From an uncultured Pseudomonadales bacterium (GTDB lineage: Bacteria; Pseudomonadota; Gammaproteobacteria; Pseudomonadales; Pseudohongiellaceae): 64,000 nucleotides of DNA. The translations under genes were made by a program, and so were the position numbers. A model generated the notes under the pieces. It did not search any database, was not told the origin of the DNA, and was given only the letters and a program-made list of their open reading frames with translations. Below, piece after piece: positions 45,907 through 54,766 of this stretch. Where the stretch lies: assembly GCA_905478195.1 (NCBI GenBank), contig CAJQHM010000037.1:32236-96235 (forward strand), written 5' to 3'. Position 1 is the first letter of the stretch; the number at the start of each line of letters is the position of its first letter.

Positions 45907-45926
45907 TGTCTAGTCTAGTCTAGTAG
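45907..45926. repeat. short CTAGA tandem repeat before coaX
   Basis: The whole birA-coaX gap is built of about three CTAGA units in series (minus strand CTACTAGACTAGACTAGACA). No Shine-Dalgarno sequence is visible, so coaX may depend on translational coupling to birA. Confidence 0.6.
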
Positions 45927-46718
45927 TTAAGAAAGTGGATGCAATGAGGGAAATATCTCCCCCGAGGTGATTGACTGAGTCCCACTGCTCGTCTGAACCA
46001 GCAGCGATCCATCCGCACCCACACCTAGGGATTTGCCAATGATACGACTTGCACCGTTTTGAATCACGATATCGCTTAGACGGTAGCAGTCCAGCTCATT
46101 CCAACGCCGGGAAAAGTTTGAAAAACCGTTTCTTTCGTAGTCATACAAGTTTCTACATAGCTGATTCAAGAGCGCGGCGAGCAGCGCCTCCGGGGTCGGC
46201 AGTTCGCCGACAATACTCTGCAGATCGACTACCGGCCTATCTATACTCGCGATCGAATCTGCTGGCAGATTGATATTGACTCCGATACCAAATACAAGAA
46301 AACGTGTCGCCTCTTTGAGTTGCAACTCAAGCAAAATGCCCCCTAGCTTCCTCTTTTCATAGAGCACATCGTTGGGCCATTTCAGTGTTAATTTCGCGGC
46401 ACCCAGCTCATGCAGTGCTTCAACCACGCTAATGGCTGTAACCAGACTAAGGCTCTGCAAGGCACTTGCCTCAAGAGGGAAGCTACGAGTCAGAGAAAAA
46501 TACAGGCCTGCGTTTTTCGGACTAAGCCATTGACGACCTCGGCGCCCCCTGCCGGCAGTTTGCGAGCTGGCAACCACAAGACGATTCTCTGTAGCACCCG
46601 ATTGAATCTGCCGCAATGATTCTGAATTCGTAGAATCTATTTCATCAACAATCTGCACTTTACTTATGGATTGCTCGGCCTCTACATTTAGCAGGCTTCT
46701 AAGTACGTGTTCGTTCAT
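45927..46718 (-). CDS. birA: biotin-[acetyl-CoA-carboxylase] ligase without DNA-binding domain
   Basis: Activates biotin to biotinyl-AMP and attaches it to the carboxyl carrier protein. 263 residues. The biotinoyl-AMP loop GRGRRGRQWLSPKNAGLYFS is near residue 55, LKWPNDVLYEKRKLGGILLE follows, and a small C-terminal SH3-like domain ends the protein. The frame begins almost directly at the catalytic domain, so the N-terminal winged-helix repressor domain of E. coli BirA is missing and the protein should not act as a biotin repressor. Confidence 0.93.
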   Translation of the reverse strand: MNEHVLRSLLNVEAEQSISKVQIVDEIDSTNSESLRQIQSGATENRLVVASSQTAGRGRRGRQWLSPKNAGLYFSLTRSFPLEASALQSLSLVTAISVVEALHELGAAKLTLKWPNDVLYEKRKLGGILLELQLKEATRFLVFGIGVNINLPADSIASIDRPVVDLQSIVGELPTPEALLAALLNQLCRNLYDYERNGFSNFSRRWNELDCYRLSDIVIQNGASRIIGKSLGVGADGSLLVQTSSGTQSITSGEIFPSLHPLS

Positions 46719-46860
46719 GAAATTAATAACTCTTCAGCAATCTACAATATTGTTTAAGCAAGCATGCATAGTTACATCAGGCCTTTTATATGTGGAGACT
46801 TCTATTTCACAAGGCTTCTATCTGACAAAGCGTGGCAAAGGTCAAAAACACACGCGGCAT

Positions 46861-46909
46861 AAAAAAAGGAGCGCGGACATTGCTTAAGACAGCATCCTAT
46901 CGCTCCTTC
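46861..46909 (-). terminator. rho-independent terminator of cstA
   Basis: AAGGAGCG (minus strand) pairs with CGCTCCTT around 27 bases and is followed by seven Ts. It lies downstream of the cstA stop. Confidence 0.7.
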
Positions 46910-46942
46910 TTTATTACGGGTTACTGGATAAAACCAGCGCTA

Positions 46943-48655
46943 CTACTCCCCGCTACTTGCAGCATCCGCTGATTCAACAGCGATCTCACCGCTTCTGAGT
47001 TTAGAGATCACACCAAGCGCTTCCAGCATAACCATGATGCTGGTAATCATTACCAGCACCTCGATAATCACCAAGGCCCACTGGGCGTTCTGATAATGCT
47101 GCACGATATACCAGCACGAAGCCCAGAACGCCATGACGAAGATAAATATCATCGGCGCCAAGATAAATTTTGGCGAGCGCCCCAGTCGCATGAGATAAAC
47201 AGCGATCAATAGCAGGGTCATTGAAGCCAATATCTGATTGGTTCCGCCGAATACAGGCCAGATTAGCGCGCCACCGTCACCTGGATAGCCTCCTGCTGAA
47301 ACACCGAACGCCAACATCAGGCAGGCCGCGATCGCAACCAGTGTTGAGATGATGTTGTTCTTCAGTGGCTTGATGTTATAGATGCTACCCCATTCTTGAA
47401 TAATGTAGCGCTGCAGACGCAGACCAGCATCCATCGTTGTCCCTGCGAACAGCACTACCATCACGGCAAGCATCGTCTGAGAGAAAGCTATGGGGATGCC
47501 CCAGCCGGTAGAGATCAATATGGCTCCACCGTCGATGAAGCCTTTCTGGCCCGGGCCGCTGGCATAGCCAGAATAGATCGCATCCCAGTCTGCGCCCGTA
47601 GCCGCATACAGAGAACCGGTCACAGCCACAATTGTAATCAAAGCCAGCGAGCCTTCTCCGAGGGCACCGAGATAGCCTACAAAACGTGCGTCTTTCTCGT
47701 TGCTTAATTGCTTGGAGCTAGTGCCGGAAGACACGATGCCGTGGAATCCAGACAATGCACCACAGGCAATGGTTACAAAAAGAATTGGCCACAACGGGGG
47801 AGTATCAACCGCCAGGTTTGGATTGAATGCGGGAGCAGACACATTAGGCATGGCGATGAATACGGCGCTGTATAGCACAAACAAACCTAAGACTAATTGT
47901 GCGCCATTAATATAATCACGCGGTTGCAGCAATAGCCAAACTGGCAACATGGAGGCAATACCCGCATAGACAAACAACAAGATAATCCAATTGCCGTTAG
48001 CACCAAGACCAAAGATATCCCCTGGCAATTCCAGAGGCATCACACTACCAACATAGATAGTGAAGTAGAGGATAGCTACACCGATGACTGAGATCAGCAA
48101 CAGATTGAAGTTCTTACGAATCAATATGCCGATGGCAATCGCTACCGGAATGGCGGCCCAGGCAGGGAATACAGAAGAGGGAAAGATAACCATGTCTGTC
48201 GCAATGATGGTCGCAAACATCGCATTTACCAGCACCAGCAGCAAGAAGATGATAACCATGAACAATGCCGAGGCACGCTTGCCGATCACATCAGAGGAAA
48301 GCGCCCCGATTGATTTTGCGCCATGCCGCGTGCTCGCCCACAGGGCTCCCATGTCGTGCACACCGGCAAAAAATATAGAACCGAAAGTCACCCATAATAA
48401 AGCCGGCACCCAACCCCAGTAGACAGCAATGGCCGGGCCGACAATTGGTGCAGCACCGGCGACAGCCGTAAAGTGCGCACCCCAAAGCACGAACTTATTG
48501 GTGGGCACATAATCGACACCATCATTCACACGATGGGCCGGTGTCACGTAGTCAGGATCTAACTGGTAGATTTTTCCAGCGATGAACTTGGAGTAGACGA
48601 ACCAGCCAAAAGAAAAACCGACTAGCCCGAAGATGACGATGAAGATCGAGGACAT
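46943..48655 (-). CDS. cstA: carbon starvation protein CstA family transporter
   Basis: Polytopic inner-membrane protein of 570 residues with many hydrophobic helices. The CstA signatures NDGVDYVPTNKFVLWGAHFT, FHGIVSSGTSSKQLSNEKDA and FAGTTMDAGLRLQRYIIQEW are clear. E. coli CstA and BtsT take up pyruvate, and CstA is also linked to peptide use. This is the shorter form of the family (about 570 against 700 residues). ATG 48655 follows GGAGAACGC, and the 24 upstream codons of the open frame look non-coding. Confidence 0.93.
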   Translation of the reverse strand: MSSIFIVIFGLVGFSFGWFVYSKFIAGKIYQLDPDYVTPAHRVNDGVDYVPTNKFVLWGAHFTAVAGAAPIVGPAIAVYWGWVPALLWVTFGSIFFAGVHDMGALWASTRHGAKSIGALSSDVIGKRASALFMVIIFLLLVLVNAMFATIIATDMVIFPSSVFPAWAAIPVAIAIGILIRKNFNLLLISVIGVAILYFTIYVGSVMPLELPGDIFGLGANGNWIILLFVYAGIASMLPVWLLLQPRDYINGAQLVLGLFVLYSAVFIAMPNVSAPAFNPNLAVDTPPLWPILFVTIACGALSGFHGIVSSGTSSKQLSNEKDARFVGYLGALGEGSLALITIVAVTGSLYAATGADWDAIYSGYASGPGQKGFIDGGAILISTGWGIPIAFSQTMLAVMVVLFAGTTMDAGLRLQRYIIQEWGSIYNIKPLKNNIISTLVAIAACLMLAFGVSAGGYPGDGGALIWPVFGGTNQILASMTLLLIAVYLMRLGRSPKFILAPMIFIFVMAFWASCWYIVQHYQNAQWALVIIEVLVMITSIMVMLEALGVISKLRSGEIAVESADAASSGE

Positions 48656-49049
48656 AAAGCGTTCTCCAGGATTATTATTATGAATTCTAAGTTCGGCATC
48701 ATAGCAAGTTAGCGACCAGCGATACAACGTAAAGTCGCGGAATTACTGGCTTTGTTTGGGAATTCTAAATTCTGTTATCCGCTTGATTTCTAGATATTTA
48801 TACGGCTTGGTAATCCATATTTCAGAACTCATTCGCTTGCGCGCTAGCCCCCCACAGCACGAAGCGAAAACGCGCGGCTGAAAGCTTCATTCACAATATT
48901 CCCAGGCATCTCGGATGCGAGCCAGCAGTGGCGGGGTGATTTCAACTAAACGATCCCAGCCGCAGGCTAGGTAAACGGGAATTACGCCGCCGCTCTAGGC
49001 GGACCAGGTAGCCCAGCTGGAAGTAGTCTCTACCACTATTACCAGGCGA
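48656..49049. other. intergenic region upstream of cstA, no gene seen
   Basis: About 390 bases with no supported open frame. It contains the cstA promoter region and some GC-rich stretches near 48850-49010 that could fold (for example CCGCCGCTCTAGGCGG at about 48988-49003). I looked for a tRNA here and did not find one. Confidence 0.5.
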
Positions 49050-49083
49050 AAAAAAACCCGGTCACAATATGGCCGGGTTTTTC
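49050..49083 (-). terminator. terminator after the first PHM-like gene
   Basis: AACCCGGCC and GGTCACAATATGGCCGGGTT-type arms (minus strand AAAAACCCGGCC...GACCGGGTTTTTTTT) give a GC-rich stem with a T-run. It ends the 49099-50802 gene. Confidence 0.85.
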
Positions 49084-49098
49084 CAAACTAAGCGACGC

Positions 49099-50802
49099 TT
49101 AGTTTGAAGGTGTCGCCGAATGGTATGTCCAGTAACCAATGAACATCTCATCCCAGCTTTGCAGTCCAAACGTTAGCTCCTGAGAAGGATCAGGATTCGC
49201 CGGATTGTACTGCGAGTTATCGAATGCTCCAGTCACGTGTACTTTAGTGCCGGCCTTAATCTGAACTGGCTCTTCCAATTCGTAAGTAGGCTGCCATGCA
49301 TAGCTGTAGTTTGGAACGCTAAGCAGATCGGTTATCGAACCATCGTCATTTTCCATGGCGAACTTCATGTCCTTGCCGCGAAAGTGCATGTGCGCACGCA
49401 GACCGGTTACTACTACGTCTTCATCGAATACATACTGAGCATGTGATTCGTAATCCTGATCGTAGGCCGGGATGCGGAACTGCGAGGCTACCGAACGAGT
49501 GAAGTTCTCGTACTTCGGTGGTTCGTCGTACATGTAAAGACCAATGAGTGTTTCGTCAGTTGTCGCTTTACCGTTAGTTGTGAAGTGAAACTGCATGGAC
49601 AATTTGTGATCCTTGGGGATGTACACGCCCGTATCCTGACGGAAAGTCATGGCGTCCACTTTACCCGGGGCATAGCCCTCAAGGAATCGACGGGCAACAG
49701 AAGTAGTATTGCCTTCACCACCGTCGAAATTTTCGGCAGGCGCTGTTACATAGGTCAGGAGGTGGTGAAGAACTGATTCATCGCCAGGGATAAACTGTAC
49801 CGCTTTAACCCACTTGTCTTCGTCGAAAGGTAGCTCAACATCGACATCGATATAATCCAGTACGCCCGTTGCCGGGATCTCCATTTTCGGTGCCTTAACA
49901 ATGAAGTCTGGCTCACCCAGGCTCCATTCTTTCCAGTTAGGCATTTCGACTTCGGTCAATGGATCGATCGCCGAGGCACCACGCGGTGCGCCTGCATCTA
50001 TCCAATGCACAAGAGTCTGCAGATCGGCATCGCTCATGTAACGCGCGTTGCTGAAATGACCAATATTTGGGTCAACCTGTGTAGGCGGCATTCGCTTGGT
50101 AAGCAGCACCTCACGAATCATCGGTGACCAGCCTTGCAGCATCAGGTGACTGTCCATTGCGAAAGGTCCAATTCCACCTTCGCGATGACAAGTAGCACAC
50201 TGCTCAACGACGATTGGAGCTACTTCAGTTGCGTAATCGGGCGTGGCACTTGCATGTGTCTCTTTCACTGGATATTGCAGATCACATCCAACGGCATCAA
50301 CAATCATTGTGCTATCGACAGTGCCAGCTAGTTCGCTGGACAGAGTCGCCGCAGCATTAGCTGCCGGTCCGCGATAGAGAATAGTCAGTCGCTCGGGGTC
50401 AAGCACAACGATTTCGCCGGCTTTACTCAGGGACAAGGTTTCAGAAACTATCTGTCCGTCATCGAGCAACAACGGCAGATCGGAACCTAGTGCTGACTTA
50501 GCGGCTCGAATAGTCTCGATGTTGGATTCTGATGAAGAATTGATCAGCGCGAAGGCTATGCCCTGCTCATTCCACTCAGAGGCCATAGCCTCAAGACTGG
50601 AAACTGAGGAATTGATCGCTGCGCAGCTGCTATCGAAAGACATTAGTACCAATGCCTCTTTGTTGCGGTAACGACTCAACTGGTGAAAATCACCATCACT
50701 GTCCAATAGGCCGAAATCGCCCACTCTATCTGGCAGGGCGAAGGCTGACGTCGCCAAAACTGACGCGATCACAGCTGTACCGATTCCTAATACTTTCTTC
50801 AT
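49099..50802 (-). CDS. secreted thioredoxin-fold / c-type haem / PHM-like copper monooxygenase (paralogue A)
   Basis: 567 residues with a Sec signal peptide (MKKVLGIGTA... to AFA, residue 22). Residues 26-150 form an AhpC/thioredoxin-like fold with a single Cys60 where CxxC is expected. Residues about 188-290 carry one haem motif CATCH (202-206), then GGIGPFAM, RMPPTQVDP and LVHWIDAGAPRG. From about 295 comes a copper type II ascorbate-dependent monooxygenase fold. Predicted ligands are His346, His347 and His406 for CuH, and His471, His473 and Met553 for CuM, with spacings close to those of rat PHM (107, 108, 172, 242, 244, 314). Substrate unknown. GGAG precedes ATG 50802. Confidence 0.85.
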   Translation of the reverse strand: MKKVLGIGTAVIASVLATSAFALPDRVGDFGLLDSDGDFHQLSRYRNKEALVLMSFDSSCAAINSSVSSLEAMASEWNEQGIAFALINSSSESNIETIRAAKSALGSDLPLLLDDGQIVSETLSLSKAGEIVVLDPERLTILYRGPAANAAATLSSELAGTVDSTMIVDAVGCDLQYPVKETHASATPDYATEVAPIVVEQCATCHREGGIGPFAMDSHLMLQGWSPMIREVLLTKRMPPTQVDPNIGHFSNARYMSDADLQTLVHWIDAGAPRGASAIDPLTEVEMPNWKEWSLGEPDFIVKAPKMEIPATGVLDYIDVDVELPFDEDKWVKAVQFIPGDESVLHHLLTYVTAPAENFDGGEGNTTSVARRFLEGYAPGKVDAMTFRQDTGVYIPKDHKLSMQFHFTTNGKATTDETLIGLYMYDEPPKYENFTRSVASQFRIPAYDQDYESHAQYVFDEDVVVTGLRAHMHFRGKDMKFAMENDDGSITDLLSVPNYSYAWQPTYELEEPVQIKAGTKVHVTGAFDNSQYNPANPDPSQELTFGLQSWDEMFIGYWTYHSATPSN

Positions 50803-50999
50803 TTTCTAGGCTCCAAGAAGCTTTTTATTAACCCTAGCAGTGTAGCCCAAACAGGGTTAAAAATGCACTGGGAATGATTACTTTTTGTAACAGAACGTCG
50901 TGACTAACAGACTGTTTATCGAGGTTTTCGAGCAGCTTGGGGGAGTAAAACTCTATATTTAAGGCCCTATCAGCCGGGGTCTAGCTTCAAAACACAATA

Positions 51000-51027
51000 A
51001 AAAAGGGCCTGCTGGCCCTTTTTTAGT
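51000..51027 (-). terminator. terminator after the second PHM-like gene
   Basis: GGGCCAGCAGGCCC stem-loop flanked by AAAAAA and TTTTTT. It lies between paralogue B (stop at 51055) and paralogue A, so the two tandem paralogues are probably separate transcripts. Confidence 0.85.
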
Positions 51028-51054
51028 GAAGACACTTAATCAGCGAAACAGTAG

Positions 51055-52851
51055 CTAGTTGCCAGTCTTATTATAGGAGAGATAGCCAATAAACATCTCG
51101 TCCCAACTTTGAGCGCCTCCCCTGACTACCGCGGCAGGATCTGGATTTCCCAGGTTGTATTGCGAGTTGTCAAAAGCACCCTCGATCATCACCCTGGAGC
51201 CAGCCGGCAGCAGCATGGGCTCGGAGAGTCTATAGGTTGGCTGCCAGGCGAAGTTATAGTCAGGGACATTGATAATCTGATCCTTGCTTCCATCGGGGTA
51301 GACGACACTGAAGCGCATACGCTTGCCGCGATAGTGCATATGCGGACGCAAACCATGCAGCATCACTTCGTCTTCGAAGGCATAGGATGCGCTCATCTGG
51401 TGATCGACGGCACCCGGTGGAATCTCGATATTACGACCACCATGGCTCAGAGAGTAGGTAGAGTATTGAAACTCAGGTTTCTCATCGGCGAAATACAGGC
51501 CAAGCTTTGTGCTATCCGTCGTTTCCTTGCCAAATGTCGTGTAGTGCAGAGACATCTGCACCGCGGAACCCCGGGGTACAAACATGCCAGTATTCTTCGG
51601 ATAGGTTACCGCTTCATCCTTGCCCGGCGCATAGCCTTCCAGAAACTCTCTGTAGTTATCAGTCTCACCCTCAACGATTTCTTCGGCATAGTCTGCTGGA
51701 ACAATATAGCTTAGCAGGTGATGAAGAACGCGACGGTCACCCGGCAGATGTTGGACAGACTTCACCCAGACATCATCTTCGAAGGGTAGATTGATGGTGA
51801 CGTTTTCATAGTCGAGAACACCGGTGGCGGGTACCGTAAATGCCGGAACTTCGACGATATAGTCAGGCTCTCCCAGTTCCCACACGGATTCTGGCGGCTC
51901 GATCAGCGTCAAGGGGTCCACTTCGCTGACTCCGCGCGGCGACCCTGCGTCAATCCAATGCACCAGAGTCTGCAGCTCATTAGCATTCATATAACGTGCG
52001 TTAGTGAAATAATTTACATTCGGATCCACCTGCGCTGGAGGCATGCGCTTCGTCATCATGACTTCTTTCATCATGGGCGACCAACCCTGAACCATCATAT
52101 GAGAATCCATGGCAAATGGCGCTATCCCACCCTCAATATGACAGCTGACGCATTTCTCTTGCAGTATAGGAGCAACCTCAGTTGCGTAATCAGGTGCCGC
52201 ACTGGCGTGGTGGTCTCTTGCCGGAAATTGTAGTGCGCAACCGGCAGCTTCGGTAGTAATGGTCTGCTCTATGGCTGCAGCCTCACCAGCAACTGCCTTC
52301 GCTAGCACGTCAGCAAAAACAGTAGTTCCTTCCACCGCTTCTATACTGAGCCCGGGGCGTGCTCGGACTGGATCGATGTCCAACCCGCCGCGATATAAAA
52401 TCTGACTACGCGTCGGTTCCAGCACAACAATCTCGCCAGCCTTGCTAAGACCAAGACTCTCTGCAACCAGCTGACTGTCATCCAGCAGGATTGGTATATC
52501 GAAATTATGGAGTTGATCCATTAGGCGGACCTGATCCAGGCTGTCTTCTGCGCTAGAGTTAATTGCCACGAAACTAACGCCCTGACGCTCCCATGTAGTT
52601 CGTAACAAACGATACTTGTGTAAGCGTTCGACATTCTCCTCGCAGTTGGCCGCGGTCGAAATAATCACTACCGCTTTACTATCACCATATTTCTGTAACT
52701 GGTGATAAACACCCTCGTGATCGATTAGGGCAAAATTTCCAACACGTTCGGCGCTAGCATGTGACTGAATCGTGAACACACAACTCAATGTTAGGAGCAG
52801 TAATACGCTTAAGTTTTTATTCGTGTTATTCGTGCTGTTGTTCTTTTTCAT
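51055..52851 (-). CDS. secreted thioredoxin-fold / c-type haem / PHM-like copper monooxygenase (paralogue B)
   Basis: 598 residues from ATG 52851 (MKKNNSTNNT), which gives a proper signal peptide (SVLLLLTLSCVFTIQSHASA) and an AGAGG ribosome site. The open frame continues 25 codons upstream without support. Same architecture as its tandem neighbour: thioredoxin-like residues 36-160 with only Cys70, haem motif CVSCH (234-238), GGIAPFAM and RMPPAQVDP. Predicted copper ligands are His377, His378, His436, His504, His506 and Met586. The linker between the thioredoxin fold and haem module is longer than in A (about residues 160-205). Confidence 0.85.
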   Translation of the reverse strand: MKKNNSTNNTNKNLSVLLLLTLSCVFTIQSHASAERVGNFALIDHEGVYHQLQKYGDSKAVVIISTAANCEENVERLHKYRLLRTTWERQGVSFVAINSSAEDSLDQVRLMDQLHNFDIPILLDDSQLVAESLGLSKAGEIVVLEPTRSQILYRGGLDIDPVRARPGLSIEAVEGTTVFADVLAKAVAGEAAAIEQTITTEAAGCALQFPARDHHASAAPDYATEVAPILQEKCVSCHIEGGIAPFAMDSHMMVQGWSPMMKEVMMTKRMPPAQVDPNVNYFTNARYMNANELQTLVHWIDAGSPRGVSEVDPLTLIEPPESVWELGEPDYIVEVPAFTVPATGVLDYENVTINLPFEDDVWVKSVQHLPGDRRVLHHLLSYIVPADYAEEIVEGETDNYREFLEGYAPGKDEAVTYPKNTGMFVPRGSAVQMSLHYTTFGKETTDSTKLGLYFADEKPEFQYSTYSLSHGGRNIEIPPGAVDHQMSASYAFEDEVMLHGLRPHMHYRGKRMRFSVVYPDGSKDQIINVPDYNFAWQPTYRLSEPMLLPAGSRVMIEGAFDNSQYNLGNPDPAAVVRGGAQSWDEMFIGYLSYNKTGN

Positions 52852-53143
52852 GGGGATAACCTCTCGGTAGAAGGTCGTTGCCAGGGTCCTGCGATACTCA
52901 TTTTCATAGCAACGATCGAGCAGCATCTGACTCTGCTCACTAAGAAAATTTTCTAGAGCTCAAGCTTAGCCCAATCCGACAACAGGCAGATACCGATAGA
53001 CTGTAAGGCTTTGTGACAAATTGAAACTAGGCGAGCTGCCGGAATTGAAATATATACCATATAATTCAATTACTTGGAAAAGCATGGAGCCGGCACAGCC
53101 TAGTGGGTCTGAGCTAGCTCAAGCGGACTGAAATGCAGTGAAA

Positions 53144-54523
53144 CTAGCTCTTGGCGTCTCGGCTCACGCCATAGCTAGACACCCTCTCAACCAGAGAGAA
53201 GCGGCGGAATAATTCATACATTCCCCAGAGCACAAACGCGATGAGAATCAGCATCATGCCCCAACGCATCAGCCCTACAAAAAATAGGGAATCGATGATC
53301 GGCATCTGCAACTGGAATTGCCCAAGAGAATTGCCACGATCCAGCATCCAGTGCCAGGCGCTGTGGGCTAGTAATGCCGAGAGCAAAATAGTACCGATGC
53401 GCTCTTTGACGAAGTTGCGAAACAGTATATTCAATACCGGGATGACAAGTATCAATACCAGGATCTGACCCAGTTCCACACCTATATTAAAAGCCAACAG
53501 CGAGGAGAATAAGTGCCCACCAGCAAATTGCAGGGTGTCGCTAAAGAGGAAGGAGAAACCAAAGCCGTGCACCAGCCCAAATCCGAACGCAGCTACCCAG
53601 CGGTGCTCCAACTTCGCTCCGATTATATTTTCGAAGGCCATATACACAATCGAGAGCGCTATCAAAGTTTCGATTAAAGGAGGAAACCAAAGCGCATTGG
53701 GTGCCATGCCGAAAGCCGAACTGATGAGTGTAAGCGAGTGTGCAATCGTGAACGATGTTATTACCGGTATCAGCGCACGCACGCTGCGCAGGGGAATGAC
53801 CAGGCAGAATAGAAATAGAAGATGGTCAAGCCCTTCCAAGATATGCTCGAAGCCCATCTTTACGAAGCGGAATGCCGCCTGATGCCAGCGGGGATCTAAC
53901 TGTACGATGCCAGGATTGCCAAGATAATTAAATACCCTCTCCGCACCCGAGGGCACCAGAAAGCGCAGCACTGTTGTTGTCTGATTGGACAGGGTTCCTA
54001 TCTCGGGGTTCACAGAAAACTGAGACTCTTCGGACGTTATGGGATAGGTCACCATGACATCCAGAACACCCTGACGCCAGAATAGATCGACGGAGTCATC
54101 TAGCGGTGGGCTGAGGATATTCTCCAAGGCATCGTCGTAGGTGGTAAATGAACGATCTGAAGGCAGCGAAACACGAACTGTTTCCAGCTGCTTCTCGGTG
54201 AGCTCCTCTCCGTTCTCATAGAAGTGCATGGATTCTGTAATATAGACGCGGGCGGCATCGTTGAGCGCGAAATCTGCCTCTGAGATCTGAATATAGCCTG
54301 GGCCTCGCAACGGAAAGCTGATCTCGCTGAATGCCTCCATAGGCACGCGCAGCAGAGCCGTCAGCTGATTTCCGTCGGGTTTGACGAATGCATATACAGT
54401 GACACGGCTCGGGATATCGTGAGCGGTGCTAAGAGTTGGAAACAAAGTCGCCATTAGGAACAGGCATGCCGTCGCTAATTTCTTAACCGAAATAGAGGAT
54501 ATTTTTGTGCTAAATAGTTTCAT
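53144..54523 (-). CDS. HupE/UreJ-type membrane protein with large periplasmic domain
   Basis: 459 residues. Signal peptide (residues about 15-34, cleavage near STA-HD), a roughly 180-residue extracytoplasmic beta-rich region, then seven or so membrane helices. The helical half begins with GFEHILEGLDHLLFLF (His227, Asp233, His234), followed by SFTIAHSLTLI and GFGLVHGFGFSFLF, the histidine-rich pattern of HupE/UreJ proteins. Family members are associated with nickel or other metal enzymes. Next to copper enzymes a role in copper supply is possible but not shown. Confidence 0.75.
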   Translation of the reverse strand: MKLFSTKISSISVKKLATACLFLMATLFPTLSTAHDIPSRVTVYAFVKPDGNQLTALLRVPMEAFSEISFPLRGPGYIQISEADFALNDAARVYITESMHFYENGEELTEKQLETVRVSLPSDRSFTTYDDALENILSPPLDDSVDLFWRQGVLDVMVTYPITSEESQFSVNPEIGTLSNQTTTVLRFLVPSGAERVFNYLGNPGIVQLDPRWHQAAFRFVKMGFEHILEGLDHLLFLFCLVIPLRSVRALIPVITSFTIAHSLTLISSAFGMAPNALWFPPLIETLIALSIVYMAFENIIGAKLEHRWVAAFGFGLVHGFGFSFLFSDTLQFAGGHLFSSLLAFNIGVELGQILVLILVIPVLNILFRNFVKERIGTILLSALLAHSAWHWMLDRGNSLGQFQLQMPIIDSLFFVGLMRWGMMLILIAFVLWGMYELFRRFSLVERVSSYGVSRDAKS

Positions 54524-54676
54524 GGTTTCTTTTAATTTATTATTAATTTCAATTAGATAGGGTATATGCTACGGAGGTCGAAAGGTACACTAAAAACGCA
54601 CCAATAGCGCTACATTCTCGAACATCACCAGGCTGTTACAAATACTTACATGCAGCCTCCGGAAAATTTGGCCTGT

Positions 54677-54708
54677 GAGTATACTGTCTCCAAAGAAATG
54701 AGTATACT
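54677..54708 (+). promoter_or_regulatory. tandem GAGTATACT repeats upstream of the PAL-like gene
   Basis: GAGTATACT occurs at 54677-54685 and 54700-54708, 23 bases apart (about two helical turns). The second is the perfect palindrome GAGTATACTC. Each contains TATACT, which could be a -10 element. They may be operator sites or overlapping promoters, and no clear -35 box was found. Confidence 0.4.
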
Positions 54709-54766
54709 CGGCCTTGCTCTGAGAGTTTAAACCCCCCGCAATTCGGGCATTGAGAGGAAAATAAGA

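Noticed and set aside
46666..46887. Plus-strand frame across the start of birA
   Set aside because: It overlaps birA antisense and runs into the cstA terminator. No coding character seen.
48960..49040. Possible tRNA or small RNA upstream of the first PHM-like gene
   Set aside because: The GC-rich foldable stretch gave no cloverleaf, no TPsiC arm and no CCA end.
49099..52851. Recent tandem duplication of the two adjacent PHM-like genes
   Set aside because: They share architecture and many motifs, but signal peptides, linkers and much of the sequence differ, so the duplication is old.
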